Below are positions 25,226 through 34,261 of a stretch of 64,000 nucleotides of DNA, one piece after another (position 1 is the first letter of the stretch; the number at the start of each line of letters is the position of its first letter). This DNA comes from Dissulfurispira thermophila. Lineage in GTDB: Bacteria; Nitrospirota; Thermodesulfovibrionia; Thermodesulfovibrionales; Dissulfurispiraceae. The translations under genes were made by a program, and so were the position numbers. The notes below the pieces were generated by a model. That model saw nothing but the letters and a program-made list of their open reading frames with translations. It was not told the origin of the DNA and did no database searches. The stretch lies in assembly GCF_014701235.1 (NCBI RefSeq), contig NZ_AP022873.1:1798001-1862000 (forward strand). Direction: 5' to 3'.

Positions 25226-26308
25226 TTACTTATGGACCCCGTCTTTTGCAATAACATCCTCGTTGTATAGCTCTATAGTAGTTCCAGGGTAAAACTTAGA
25301 CAATATATCCCTGTAGTTCATTCCCTTTTTTGCCATATCAAGCGCAGTCCACTGACACATACCAACGCCGTGTCCATAACCTTTGCCTTCAAATATGTAA
25401 AAATTACCATCCTTTGTTATAGATGTTATCATTGTGCTTGGCAATCTGTCCCAACCTAAATTCTTCCTTAATTCCTTAGCTAAAATTTTATATTCACCAT
25501 CTTCTGTAATGATTTTAAAATTCCTAACACGGTTAGAAACTGTCAGACCGTCTATTATGATTTCTTTTATACCCGCCATATTTAATGCGCTTTCAATATC
25601 AGACACTGGTATTCGTTTCTCCCACATAAAATATGGAGATAGTTCACAAGTAGTCTCAACTGGTTTCAAATATGGATAGCTTTTTCCAAATACTTCTATA
25701 GGGTCTTCTGTCATACCGCCGCTTGTAGAATGATAGTATGCTGCTATCGGCTTGCCTTCGTATGTCAGTATTTCACCTCGTGTTTCATTCACTGCCTTTG
25801 CTATATTATCAGGCACATTGCCAGTTTTATAGACCTGATGCAGAACAGACGAAGTCAGATGATAAGGCAACTTACCATTACTATTTAGTTTTTGATAAAG
25901 GGCATAAGTTCTTGCCACAACAGCCTGTGCTTTTAATGCTTCTATATCCCAGCTATTTCCAACTTCACTGGCAACAACACCCTTTATATAATCTTCAAGC
26001 GGTATCTCATTAATAATATAAAGGCCTTTCTCTCCTTTCCATACTTCTATAAAACCCGAATATTTTAGCCCGCTCAAAAACACTTCTCCATTTGCATTGC
26101 CAGATCTCTGAATTTTCTCGTCCTTTTTAGGAATCTTTGCATTCTTGCCGTCAACAAGCAATACCCTTATTGTAGGCTCGGCAAATAAAGTAATAGGCGA
26201 TAGGCAATAGGCTATAGGCGTAAGGCTAAGAAAAACAAACAATAAAAAAAACAGTAAGACTTTCTTAATCCATTGCTCATTGCCTATTACCCATTGCCTA
26301 TTGCCCAT
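25226..26308 (-). CDS. SpoIID/LytB-domain secreted protein
   Basis: 360 residues with an N-terminal signal peptide (hydrophobic 17-36), then a SpoIID/LytB domain: IPLEDYIKGVVASEVGNSW, LKAQAVVARTYALY, YYHSTSGGMTED and GYGHGVGMCQWTA. SpoIID is a lytic transglycosylase on denuded glycan; the same domain is found in many non-sporulating bacteria. Oddity: the signal peptide is framed by two heptamer arrays (26192-26230 and 26271-26319) that are translated as WVIGNEQW and LTPIAYCLSPI. The start at 26308 lies inside an array; an internal start is possible, since the next hydrophobic core begins only after residue 16. Confidence 0.85.
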   Translation of the reverse strand: MGNRQWVIGNEQWIKKVLLFFLLFVFLSLTPIAYCLSPITLFAEPTIRVLLVDGKNAKIPKKDEKIQRSGNANGEVFLSGLKYSGFIEVWKGEKGLYIINEIPLEDYIKGVVASEVGNSWDIEALKAQAVVARTYALYQKLNSNGKLPYHLTSSVLHQVYKTGNVPDNIAKAVNETRGEILTYEGKPIAAYYHSTSGGMTEDPIEVFGKSYPYLKPVETTCELSPYFMWEKRIPVSDIESALNMAGIKEIIIDGLTVSNRVRNFKIITEDGEYKILAKELRKNLGWDRLPSTMITSITKDGNFYIFEGKGYGHGVGMCQWTALDMAKKGMNYRDILSKFYPGTTIELYNEDVIAKDGVHK

Positions 26309-26319
26309 TGCCTATTATC
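26192..26319. repeat. Two heptamer arrays framing the SpoIID-like signal peptide
   Basis: AATAGGC-GATAGGC-AATAGGC-TATAGGC-GTAAGGC at 26192-26226, and the inverted CATTGCT-CATTGCC-TATTACC-CATTGCC-TATTGCC-CATTGCC-TATTATC at 26271-26319. Each has an exact period of 7. Confidence 0.8.
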
Positions 26320-26539
26320 TCCTCCCTACTATCCAAAAAATAAGGGTCAAAATGATGCTTATTAATATGCTTGTTGCCAGTGGAAAATAAAATGTAAAGT
26401 TTTTCTTCTGAATTACTATATCGCCCGGAAGCCTGCCAAGCCATGAAATCTTACCCGATAACATCACCAATCCACCAATAACAGCAATCACAATACCCAT
26501 GATTATTAAAAACTTACCTATGTGTTGTATGCCGTCCAT
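26315..26539 (-). CDS. Small membrane protein, DUF2905-like
   Basis: 74 residues from ATG 26539 (DGIQHIGKFLIIMG). It has two membrane helices separated by the conserved loop LGRLPGDIVIQKKNFTFYFP, which is diagnostic of the DUF2905 family. Function is unknown. A longer frame starting at 26647 would run through queH coding sequence and is not supported. The start overlaps queH by 26 bases. Confidence 0.82.
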   Translation of the reverse strand: MDGIQHIGKFLIIMGIVIAVIGGLVMLSGKISWLGRLPGDIVIQKKNFTFYFPLATSILISIILTLIFWIVGRR

Positions 26540-27056
26540 ATCTCTCCATTTCTGAATATATGCAGCCGCAATATTTTTGCCTGTAAAGTCCCAACTCCCT
26601 TGACATCCTCCTACCATCATTAAATCCTTTTCTAAAATCCTCAACAAAAAACTCCACAGAATATCGCTCTTGCATCACCCTCCCTATATCTATAATCATA
26701 TCAAATTTCTGATAAGGACTCACCATTAAAGATGTAGTAAAGGCATCGGCATTAATCTCTCTGGCCCTTTTAGCAGTTTCTTCCAGCCTGATTGAATAGC
26801 AGTATTCACACCGATTATCTTCATTACCTACCACATTTCTGAGGTATTCCTTTAGTCCATAATAATCAATATATTCTACACTCAAATCCCATAGGATTTC
26901 GAGTTTTTTCAGGGCATTTAATCGGCTTTTGTATTCCGTATAGGGATGAATATTAGGATTAAACCAGAGACCTGTTACATCAATACCCATTTGTCTAACA
27001 AAAGTTAAAGGATATAGTGCACAATTAGCACAACATATGTGCATCAGTAGCTTCAT
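26514..27056 (-). CDS. queH: Epoxyqueuosine reductase QueH
   Basis: QueH (formerly DUF208) performs the last step of queuosine synthesis with an iron-sulfur cluster, replacing cobalamin-dependent QueG. 180 residues. Cysteine motifs HICCANCALYP near the N-terminus, CEYCYSIRLEETA in the middle and YCGCIYSE near the C-terminus provide the cluster and metal ligands. The gene starts two bases after the ruvB stop. Together with queA it shows that the cell makes queuosine in the oxygen-independent way for this last step. Confidence 0.93.
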   Translation of the reverse strand: MKLLMHICCANCALYPLTFVRQMGIDVTGLWFNPNIHPYTEYKSRLNALKKLEILWDLSVEYIDYYGLKEYLRNVVGNEDNRCEYCYSIRLEETAKRAREINADAFTTSLMVSPYQKFDMIIDIGRVMQERYSVEFFVEDFRKGFNDGRRMSRELGLYRQKYCGCIYSEMERYGRHTTHR

Positions 27057-27058
27057 TT

Positions 27059-28090
27059 CTAAAATAGTCCTTGTGGCAGGTCCTTTCCCATGTGTTTATA
27101 TGCAAGTCTCGTAGCAAGCCTTCCCCTTGAGGTTCGTTCTATTAAACCCTCCTGTAACAGATAAGGCTCATATACATCTTCTATTGTCTCCTTATCTTCT
27201 CTTAAAGCAGCAGCTATCGCATCAATTCCAGCGGGACCTCCATTGAATTTATCTATTATTGTAAGTAACAGCTTTCTGTCAACTTCATCAAGTCCAAGTA
27301 TATCGACATCCATAGCATTCATGGAATCAGCAGCGATTGTCATATCAATAATTCCATTTCCTTTAACCTGAGCAAAATCCCTTACCCGCTTTAAGAGTCT
27401 ATTAGCAATTCTTGGTGTACCGCGTGAACGTCTTGCGATTTCTGATGCAGCGTCATCTTTTATTTCAATCTCCAGTAAATGTGCAGACCTCTTAACTATC
27501 TGCTTTAATTCCTCAATATTATAAAACTCAAGCCTGTTTATAACTCCAAATCTGTCCCTTAGTGGTGAAGTCAGGAGTCCTGTCCGTGTAGTAGCACCTA
27601 TGAGGGTAAAACGCGGCAAATTTATCTTGAGGGTACGAGCGTTTGGTCCTTGTCCAATTATTATGTCAAGCTTATAGTCCTCCATCGCAGAATACAGGAT
27701 TTCTTCAACAATCCTTGGTAAACGATGGATCTCATCAATAAAAAGGATGTCCTTATCAGAAAGATTAGTAAGTATTGCTGCAAGATCGCCCTGTCGCTCG
27801 AGCACAGGACCTGTTGTAGTCTTAATATTCACTCCGAGTTCATTTGCAATGATTGTGGCAAGTGTTGTTTTTCCTAAACCAGGCGGGCCAAAAAATAGTG
27901 TATGGTCAAGAGGCTCCTGCCGCATTTTTGCAGCAGAAATGAATACCTTCAGATTTTCCTTTATCTTTTCTTGACCTATAAATTCATCCAAAGTGCGAGG
28001 CCGTAAATTTACCTCATACTGAATATCTTCTTGAATCACTTCAGGAGAAAGTGGATGAATTTCTTTATCTTCTATTCTCATATTATTCAA
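27059..28090 (-). CDS. ruvB: Holliday junction branch migration ATPase RuvB
   Basis: AAA+ motor of the RuvABC resolvasome. 343 residues of normal length: N-terminal [16 protein letters not shown], Walker [13 protein letters not shown], Walker [11 protein letters not shown], sensor GATTRTGLL with the arginine finger SPLRDRFG, and the winged-helix tail ending in [15 protein letters not shown]. It is separated from ruvA by an 80-base gap filled with inverted heptamer arrays. Confidence 0.97.
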   Translation of the reverse strand: MNNMRIEDKEIHPLSPEVIQEDIQYEVNLRPRTLDEFIGQEKIKENLKVFISAAKMRQEPLDHTLFFGPPGLGKTTLATIIANELGVNIKTTTGPVLERQGDLAAILTNLSDKDILFIDEIHRLPRIVEEILYSAMEDYKLDIIIGQGPNARTLKINLPRFTLIGATTRTGLLTSPLRDRFGVINRLEFYNIEELKQIVKRSAHLLEIEIKDDAASEIARRSRGTPRIANRLLKRVRDFAQVKGNGIIDMTIAADSMNAMDVDILGLDEVDRKLLLTIIDKFNGGPAGIDAIAAALREDKETIEDVYEPYLLQEGLIERTSRGRLATRLAYKHMGKDLPQGLF

Positions 28091-28092
28091 CA

Positions 28093-28175
28093 GGTCATAT
28101 GTGATAGGTCATGGGTTGTAGGCAATAAACAAAACAGAATCCTATCACCTATAGCCCATTGCCTATTGCCTATTC
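28093..28175. repeat. Inverted heptamer arrays between ruvA and ruvB
   Basis: GGTCATA-TGTGATA-GGTCATG-GGTTGTA-GGCAATA (28093-28127) faces CCTATCA-CCTATAG-CCCATTG-CCTATTG-CCTATTC (28141-28175). The two arrays are roughly complementary and could fold into a long imperfect hairpin in the ruv transcript. Confidence 0.75.
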
Positions 28176-28739
28176 TTTTGTAAGATATTTTAACGCCTCT
28201 TTCAAAAGACTTTCAATATCTCTATAGCCGTTATTATATGCTTTTTCAAGGGCATCTTGTGCAATATTCTTTTTATACCCAAGGTTTATAAGTGCAGACA
28301 GGGTATCATCATAAACAATGTCTTTCTTTTCTTTTACATACGGGAGTTTACCTTTTAGTTCGAGGATTAATCTATGGGCAGTTTTTTTGCCAAGTCCTGG
28401 CACCTTGCAAAGCATATCTATATCTTCTGAGTTTATTGCATCATAAAAATTATCATGTGGGATACTCGAGAGTATATTTAATGCCACCCTTGGACCTATA
28501 CCTGATATGCCTATCAATGTTGTAAATATCCTTTTTTCATCCTCTGTGCGAAAGCCATATAGTTGTATAACATCCTCTCTCACATAGGTGTGTATGTACA
28601 AAAAGACATCTCTGTTCTCCTCAGGGAGTGATGAAAGCAAAGTTAGAGGCACATGGACACTGTAGCCGACACCTCCAACATCGACTATCAAGGTTTCGGG
28701 TTTTTTAGAAATCAATTTACCGCGTAGTGATGCAATCAT
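28170..28739 (-). CDS. ruvA: Holliday junction binding protein RuvA
   Basis: 189 residues. The N-terminal OB domain (MIASLRGKLISKKPETLIVD, YSVHVPLTLL), helix-hairpin-helix motifs (LIGISGIGPRVALNIL, LCKVPGLGKKTAHRLILELK) and a C-terminal three-helix domain that contacts RuvB are all present. The last codons run into the heptamer array. It follows ruvC by 45 bases. Confidence 0.97.
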   Translation of the reverse strand: MIASLRGKLISKKPETLIVDVGGVGYSVHVPLTLLSSLPEENRDVFLYIHTYVREDVIQLYGFRTEDEKRIFTTLIGISGIGPRVALNILSSIPHDNFYDAINSEDIDMLCKVPGLGKKTAHRLILELKGKLPYVKEKKDIVYDDTLSALINLGYKKNIAQDALEKAYNNGYRDIESLLKEALKYLTKE

Positions 28740-28784
28740 ATATTATAAGTATACACTTAAATCCAGTGATAAGAACAGGTCTTC

Positions 28785-29300
28785 CTAAATCTGCTTGGTG
28801 AAGCGGTAAATGGGTGAAGGATGCTGAATTTGTTTAGTATTTGCATGACAAATTGCCAGTGCAATTGCATCTGCACTGTCTGAAGATAATAAATGCTTAA
28901 TATTTAATATTTCCTTTACCAGTTTCTGCACTTGATTCTTATCAGCCCTGCCATAACCCACTACTGCCTTTTTCACCTCAAGAGCACTGTATTCATAAAT
29001 AGGAATGCCTGTTAAAGAAGCAGCTAATAGCACCACTCCTCTTGTATGACCAAGACTGAGAGCCACCCTGACACTCTTCGCAAAAAATATCTTTTCTATT
29101 ACTATCTCATCTGGCTTGTACTCTGAAATTACATCTATCAAAGAAGTATAAAGCTCCTGGAGCCTTATGTGGAGAGGCTTGCGTGCAGAAAGAATAATTC
29201 TGCCTGATGAGAGATAAAACAAAGAAGGATTAGGTGTGGTTGCTTCTATGAGTCCATATCCGCATTTTATACTTCCCGGGTCAATTCCAAGAATCCTCAT
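28785..29300 (-). CDS. ruvC: Crossover junction endodeoxyribonuclease RuvC
   Basis: 171 residues. RuvC cuts Holliday junctions symmetrically. The RNase-H-fold acidic residues are seen in ILGIDPGSIKCGYG (Asp near residue 6), VIEKIFFAKS and SSDSADAIALAICH. The stop lies 45 bases before the ruvA start, so ruvC-ruvA-ruvB form one unit. gmhA ends only six bases upstream. Confidence 0.96.
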   Translation of the reverse strand: MRILGIDPGSIKCGYGLIEATTPNPSLFYLSSGRIILSARKPLHIRLQELYTSLIDVISEYKPDEIVIEKIFFAKSVRVALSLGHTRGVVLLAASLTGIPIYEYSALEVKKAVVGYGRADKNQVQKLVKEILNIKHLLSSDSADAIALAICHANTKQIQHPSPIYRFTKQI

Positions 29301-29306
29301 TCCTTA

Positions 29307-29924
29307 TTACCCTGAAAAGTCATGCGACTTTTTGGGGACACCGCTTTTTCTTGGCACTTCAAAGAGTATCTCTTCAACCATCTGGCATAATACATGTCCG
29401 AGTGTTATATGAGTCTCCTGAATGCGAGGAGTATCATCTGAAGGCACAACAAAGGCATAATCACTCTTTGATGCAAACTTGTCGCCTTTCAGCCCTGTAA
29501 ATGCGATAGTCCTTAAACCCTTTTTCTTTGCAACATCAACTGCCTTGAGGATATTTTTTGAACTCCCACTCGTGCTTATAGCTATAGCAATATCCCCTGG
29601 CTCTGATAATGTCTTGACCTGCCGTGCAAATATTTCTGAATAATCATAATCATTAGATATCGATGTTAGTACTGCCATATCTGTATTTAATGCTATAGCA
29701 GGCAATCCTGGTCTGTCTTTTTTAAAACGATTAACAAACTCTGCTGCAATGTGAGATGCATCGCAGGCACTTCCGCCGTTGCCAAAAAGGAGGATTTTTT
29801 TGCCGTCATTAAATGCATCAGCTATTAGTTTTGATACTTCTGCAATAAGCGATGCATTTTCTTTAATGAATTTCTGTTTGACACTTATACTATCTTCAAA
29901 TGCCTTGATTATCTTTCTTTCCAT
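29307..29924 (-). CDS. gmhA: Sedoheptulose-7-phosphate isomerase
   Basis: GmhA converts sedoheptulose 7-phosphate to D-glycero-D-manno-heptose 7-phosphate for lipopolysaccharide core synthesis. 205 residues with the SIS fold: LLFGNGGSACDASHIAAEFVNRF, AISTSGSSKNILKAV and GHVLCQMVEEILF. The natural end should lie after ILFEV; the last dozen residues (GVPKKSHDFSG) come from a dispersed palindrome running through the 3' end (29311-29339), as in recJ and secF. No other heptose gene is nearby. Confidence 0.92.
   Translation of the reverse strand: MERKIIKAFEDSISVKQKFIKENASLIAEVSKLIADAFNDGKKILLFGNGGSACDASHIAAEFVNRFKKDRPGLPAIALNTDMAVLTSISNDYDYSEIFARQVKTLSEPGDIAIAISTSGSSKNILKAVDVAKKKGLRTIAFTGLKGDKFASKSDYAFVVPSDDTPRIQETHITLGHVLCQMVEEILFEVPRKSGVPKKSHDFSG
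29311..29339. repeat. Palindromic repeat forming the gmhA C-terminus
   Basis: The + strand reads cctgaaaagtcatgcgactttttggggac, one arm with a one-base variation. Read on the gene strand it encodes VPKKSHDFSG and the stop codon. Confidence 0.7.
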
Positions 29925-29980
29925 GCGATTAGTCTACTAAAGATAAAACCCCATAGTCAATAACCATAATCTATAACAAC

Positions 29981-30724
29981 TCAATGACCTATCCTTTTCA
30001 ATACTGCTTGTGCATCCTCCCATGTTAGCCACTTGTCCTTTGGATTTCTTAAGAGATATGCAGGATGAAATGTTGGCATCACAGGAATCCCTTTGTATTC
30101 ATAAAATCTTCCACGAACCTTTGTTATAGAAAACTTACTTATAGGTCCTTTGATCTCTAAAAGTGTATAAGTAGATATTTTCCCGAGAGACATTATAACA
30201 TCAGGCAATATTATCTCTATCTGTCTTTCAAGAAAAGGGAGGCATGTAGATATTTCATCCATCTGGGGATCTCTGTTCATAGGTGGTCTGCACTTAACAA
30301 TATTAGCAATATAAACCTCATCGCGTTCAAATCCCATTTTATTTATAAGCTTTGTGAGTAATTGTCCAGCGTCTCCAACAAATGGTCTCGCCTGCAGATC
30401 CTCTTCTCTTCCGGGTGCCTCGCCAATAAACATTATCCTTGCATTCACATTGCCTTCACCAAAGACTATATGTGTCCTTCCCTTTGAAAGTTTACATCTC
30501 TGGCAGTCACCGATTTCATCTCGGAGGGTATTTAGTAAAGCCTCTTTATGACTATTTGAACTTATTGAACCGCTAACAGTAGTCTTTTGTTTAAAGGGTT
30601 CAATTCGTTTAATCCCCTGATTGTTGACTACTGACTGCTGACTACTGTAATTAAGTGGTAGTCTCTCAAAATCAAGCTCTTTATAAAATTCAAGAATTTT
30701 TCTTAAACTGTCAATTCTATTCAT
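29981..30724 (-). CDS. Uracil-DNA glycosylase, family 4 (iron-sulfur)
   Basis: 247 residues. Family 4 UDGs excise uracil from DNA and carry a 4Fe-4S cluster. The cluster ligands are in GDCQRCKLS and KCRPP...ISTC. Motif GEAPGREEDLQARPFVGDAGQLL and the C-terminal THP-like FHPAYLLRNP are conserved. Residues about 24-60 form a nonconserved insert, part of it encoded by a CTACTGA-type heptamer array (30622-30649, SSQQSVVNN). The TPR protein gene ends three bases upstream. Confidence 0.93.
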   Translation of the reverse strand: MNRIDSLRKILEFYKELDFERLPLNYSSQQSVVNNQGIKRIEPFKQKTTVSGSISSNSHKEALLNTLRDEIGDCQRCKLSKGRTHIVFGEGNVNARIMFIGEAPGREEDLQARPFVGDAGQLLTKLINKMGFERDEVYIANIVKCRPPMNRDPQMDEISTCLPFLERQIEIILPDVIMSLGKISTYTLLEIKGPISKFSITKVRGRFYEYKGIPVMPTFHPAYLLRNPKDKWLTWEDAQAVLKRIGH

Positions 30725-30727
30725 AGT

Positions 30728-33001
30728 TTAATTAGTCTTCATGTTTTTATACTTTTCAACCCTCAGATAATCTTTATTCTTCTCAGAATTAGTGATAATA
30801 TCGTCTATAAAATTATTCCTCATGCCGAATCTTTCTGCACGACCTAAGTTTTCTTCAAGGAGTTTTATGGCCATGCTGTATTCTAACTGCAATGAGTAGT
30901 TGTCCGCCATTTCCCATAAACCAATAATCTCGCCTCCTTCATTCCCTAATCCCTTGAAAATATTAATAGCAATGGCTATGCTCTTTTCTGCATTTTTATA
31001 ATCGCCAAGCTTCTTCAAAACACGTCCAATACTCAAATATGCCTGTGCAATAATATGCTTAACTCTTCCTATCTCAAGACTAACCTTCAATGAGTCTTCA
31101 TAATATTTAAGTGCCTCCTTGTATTCGCCCTTATCCATCAAGACATTGCCTATATTGCTCAATGCCACTGCCTCCCCTTCTTTATTTCCTGTCTTCCTTG
31201 TGCTGTCAAAATATTTATTATAATAATACAAGGCTTTTTCGTATGACTTTTTTTGTTTGAAGATGTTACCAATAAGATTATAAACCATGCCAAGTCTCGT
31301 CTCATCATTGCCTTTTTCAGATAATTCCTGTGCAATAAGTGCATAATCTATTGCTTTGTCATATTCATCCATGTTTATAAGAGACATTGCAATATAATAA
31401 TTACCTCCAAAGATACCTCTTTTATAACCAAGTTTTTTTGCATTTTCTACAACAACCCTTGCAATCCCCTCCATACCCTTATAATCTCCTTTTTCGTAAA
31501 GCGCCCATGCATCATCAAGCATATTATTTATATTGCTAATTTCTTTATAAAGCAAATGTCCTGACAGCTTCATCGCCCCTACGATATTCTCTTCTTGCTT
31601 GAAGTCATGGTTTATCATTAATGCATACTCAAGCCTTTCTTTTGCTTTATTCTCATCGCCCATGTCAAGCAAGATGTCAGCCATTTGCATAGAAACCATT
31701 GCCTTTATATAATCCTTCACTTCAAGATTCATAAAAATTTCTTTATCTGCTCTACCAGATACTGCCTTGAAAATTTCAACAGAACCTTTTTTATCACCTT
31801 TAGCAATAAGTATCTTACTCTTATCAATCAATGCAAGGATTTCAAGTTCGGAGTCTTTGATATTAGAACCTATAACAATTGCTCTTTCAATATGCCTTTG
31901 TGCATCATCATACTTATTCAACCTTGTGTAACACTCCGCTACATTGTAATGTAATCGTCCTTGGACATACAGATTATTTTCTCTGGAGGCTATTTCAATT
32001 GCCTTTTCATTTGCATTGATAAAGTCTTCACATCTGCCCTCTCTGTAAAAGGCATTTGCCTCATCAAGCATATCCTGAAGGGACTTTTCAGTTGATTTCT
32101 CTACAGCACCATTTCCTTTAACCCTTACAACTTTTTCAATAACCCAGTAATGCTTACCATTTTTTCTTACTTTGTACCACTTCCTACCGCTGCTATCTTT
32201 GAGTTCTCCTAAAACCTCGAAAACAGAACCTTTATTAACCAACATGGCAGCACTGGAATCAAGAGATGGTTTATGTCTCAAATTAGCAGTATTTACATTG
32301 ACTATAATGGTTTTTGTAGGCTTGCTTTTTTTTGTAGTATCATCTACCTTTTCGGTTATTAGCTTCTTTTTAGGTTCTCTTTTTATTTTATCTTCTGCAG
32401 CCTTTTCCTTCTTCTCCACTGAAGATTTTTCTACTTTTAAATGTTTATCCTCCTCTGCTACTTTCTTCTGTACAATAGGGCTAACCTTTGCACCACCAGG
32501 AAGAAGTATCACATAATCACGGACATCCTCATACACATCGAATACTATGACATCTTCAATTTTTTTGTCTGCACCTATCTCCATCCGCCCAAAGCTTTCG
32601 GTACCAAGCCTTATAGAACCTGTAGCACCAATAGACTGATTCCATCTTCTCTTTTTATTGTCAATAATCACAAGGTCTGTTAATATATCCGATGGGATTG
32701 CATTATTGCTTTTATTATGAACCTTAAACCTCACGATGATGAACTTTCCATCAGCAATCTTTGCAAATACCCCTTCTCCTATAGACTTTGCTTCTTTGAC
32801 TTCTGTTAGTGTGTATACAGCCTTGATAATCTGCTCGTGCTTGCCTTCAATATACCGTATTTTCTGGGGGATTATTTGGTTGATAGTGTATTCTGCCAAT
32901 GCAGTGCTGCATAAGGAAAATACCAACAAAAAAAGAGAGAATAAACTTAAACTAAATGAGCCTGATCTAAAAATATATGTCAATTTTATCTCTCGCCCCA
33001 T
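30728..33001 (-). CDS. Secreted SH3b and tetratricopeptide repeat protein
   Basis: 757 residues with an N-terminal signal peptide (SLSLFSLFLLVFSLCSTALA). A beta-rich domain similar to DUF4352-type exported domains spans about 55-170. A Lys/Glu-rich linker is followed by a bacterial SH3 domain (TANLRHKPSLDSSAAML, RKWYKVRKNGKHYWV) and at least eight TPR units to the C-terminus (YNLIGNIFKQKKSYEKALYY, ALSNIGNVLMDKGEYKEALK). It is probably a periplasmic or cell-surface scaffold; partners are unknown. It overlaps nadK by 16 bases. Confidence 0.8.
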   Translation of the reverse strand: MGREIKLTYIFRSGSFSLSLFSLFLLVFSLCSTALAEYTINQIIPQKIRYIEGKHEQIIKAVYTLTEVKEAKSIGEGVFAKIADGKFIIVRFKVHNKSNNAIPSDILTDLVIIDNKKRRWNQSIGATGSIRLGTESFGRMEIGADKKIEDVIVFDVYEDVRDYVILLPGGAKVSPIVQKKVAEEDKHLKVEKSSVEKKEKAAEDKIKREPKKKLITEKVDDTTKKSKPTKTIIVNVNTANLRHKPSLDSSAAMLVNKGSVFEVLGELKDSSGRKWYKVRKNGKHYWVIEKVVRVKGNGAVEKSTEKSLQDMLDEANAFYREGRCEDFINANEKAIEIASRENNLYVQGRLHYNVAECYTRLNKYDDAQRHIERAIVIGSNIKDSELEILALIDKSKILIAKGDKKGSVEIFKAVSGRADKEIFMNLEVKDYIKAMVSMQMADILLDMGDENKAKERLEYALMINHDFKQEENIVGAMKLSGHLLYKEISNINNMLDDAWALYEKGDYKGMEGIARVVVENAKKLGYKRGIFGGNYYIAMSLINMDEYDKAIDYALIAQELSEKGNDETRLGMVYNLIGNIFKQKKSYEKALYYYNKYFDSTRKTGNKEGEAVALSNIGNVLMDKGEYKEALKYYEDSLKVSLEIGRVKHIIAQAYLSIGRVLKKLGDYKNAEKSIAIAINIFKGLGNEGGEIIGLWEMADNYSLQLEYSMAIKLLEENLGRAERFGMRNNFIDDIITNSEKNKDYLRVEKYKNMKTN

Positions 33002-33837
33002 TTGAGCTTTGTCCTTAAAACCTGAAAATAATCACGTTCACACGGCATGAGTAGCTTTGTCACAAAATCAGATTTCCTTACCTCTATAGAATCGTTCTTC
33101 CTAAGAGAAAATCCAACCTGTCCATCAAGGGTAAGAAAGACATCTTCACTTTCTGATCTCAAAAATATCTCAACACTGAAATCATCTGGAAGGACAATGG
33201 GTCTGTTTGTAAGGGTATGTGGGCATATAGGTGTAAGAACTATGCTGTTTAAAGTAGGATATAGAATAGGACCACCCGCTGATAGAGAGTATGCTGTTGA
33301 ACCTGTTGGTGTTGAAATAATCAGGCCATCAGCTTTAAAGGTTGCAACATAGGAATTGTTAATATATGTTTCAAGATCTATAATTCTTGCAAGTGCCCCT
33401 TTGTTGATAACAACATCATTTAAAACTACAAAATCTGCAATCCTCTCTCCATTGCGATGCACCGAAGCAGTCAACATTATTCTCTCTTCTATAGAGCATC
33501 TCCCTGCAAGCACCTTTTCTACAGCATCGAATATCTCATCTCTATTTACTTCTGTGATAAAACCAAGACCTCCAAGATTAACACCAAGTATCGGGACGCC
33601 CTTATTTCCAACAAGACGTGCAACGCCAAGCATTGTCCCGTCGCCACCAAGAACTATAATCACTTCCGACAAAGATGGTATTTGAGATCTTAAATAGCCG
33701 TCCATATTAAGAAGCCTTGCTGTCTCTTCATCAAGAAATACCTCATAACCCCTGTTCCTCAGCCAAGGGAGAAATTCCTTCAATATCTCAACAGGTTCAG
33801 ATCTTCCAGATTTACAAATTATGCCAATCTTTTTCAT
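32986..33837 (-). CDS. nadK: NAD kinase
   Basis: Phosphorylates NAD to NADP with ATP or polyphosphate. 283 residues with the signature VLGGDGTMLGVARL, GVNLGGLGFITEV, the diphosphate-binding STPTGSTAYSLSAGGPI and the C-terminal LTLDGQVGFSL. It overlaps the tsaE end by 26 bases and the TPR gene start by 16 bases, so the three are cotranscribed. Confidence 0.96.
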   Translation of the reverse strand: MKKIGIICKSGRSEPVEILKEFLPWLRNRGYEVFLDEETARLLNMDGYLRSQIPSLSEVIIVLGGDGTMLGVARLVGNKGVPILGVNLGGLGFITEVNRDEIFDAVEKVLAGRCSIEERIMLTASVHRNGERIADFVVLNDVVINKGALARIIDLETYINNSYVATFKADGLIISTPTGSTAYSLSAGGPILYPTLNSIVLTPICPHTLTNRPIVLPDDFSVEIFLRSESEDVFLTLDGQVGFSLRKNDSIEVRKSDFVTKLLMPCERDYFQVLRTKLKWGER

Positions 33838-34261
33838 CTACACCTTCTATAACTACCTCTCGTGAATTTTCGTCAATATAACTCATCCTTACCTTAATTA
33901 TGTCTTCAGGGAGTTCAGAAAGCCTCTCAGCCCATTCTATTACAGCAATTCCATCTGATTCAATATATTCCCATATACCAAGATTATCTAACTCGTCTCC
34001 TTGTTCAATTCTGTAGAGGTCTATATGATAAAAAGGGGGGATAGTCTCATATTCTGCTACTATAACAAAACTTGCACTACCTATATCCCTTTCAGGAATC
34101 CCGAAAGCTGATGCAATCCCCTTAATTAATGTGGTTTTACCTACACCAAGATCTCCATAAAGACATGCAGTCGCACTTTTTTGCTTTTTTAAAAACATTC
34201 CGAGTCTAAAACCAATATCCTCGGTCTCTGATGGAGATTTAGTAATAATTCTCAGCTCTAT
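33812..34261 (-). CDS. tsaE: tRNA threonylcarbamoyladenosine biosynthesis ATPase TsaE, probable non-ATG start
   Basis: TsaE supports the TsaD-TsaB complex in making t6A37 of tRNAs. The P-loop LYGDLGVGKTTLIKG and SASFVIVAEY plus HIDLYRIEQGDEL are conserved. The first ATG (34196-34198) would give 128 residues and remove the first helix. The 21 upstream codons, starting ATA GAG CTG and reading ELRIITKSPSETEDIGFRLG, match the normal family N-terminus and contain no stop. No ATG, GTG or TTG is available there. AAAGGA lies eight bases before the ATA at 34259-34261. Taken as a rare start, with the shorter form as alternative. The extension overlaps the CBS gene's stop. Confidence 0.82.
   Translation of the reverse strand: MELRIITKSPSETEDIGFRLGMFLKKQKSATACLYGDLGVGKTTLIKGIASAFGIPERDIGSASFVIVAEYETIPPFYHIDLYRIEQGDELDNLGIWEYIESDGIAVIEWAERLSELPEDIIKVRMSYIDENSREVVIEGVDEKDWHNL

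Noticed and set aside
26192-28175. Repeat arrays considered as CRISPR
   Set aside because: Units are 7 bases with no spacers and no cas genes nearby.
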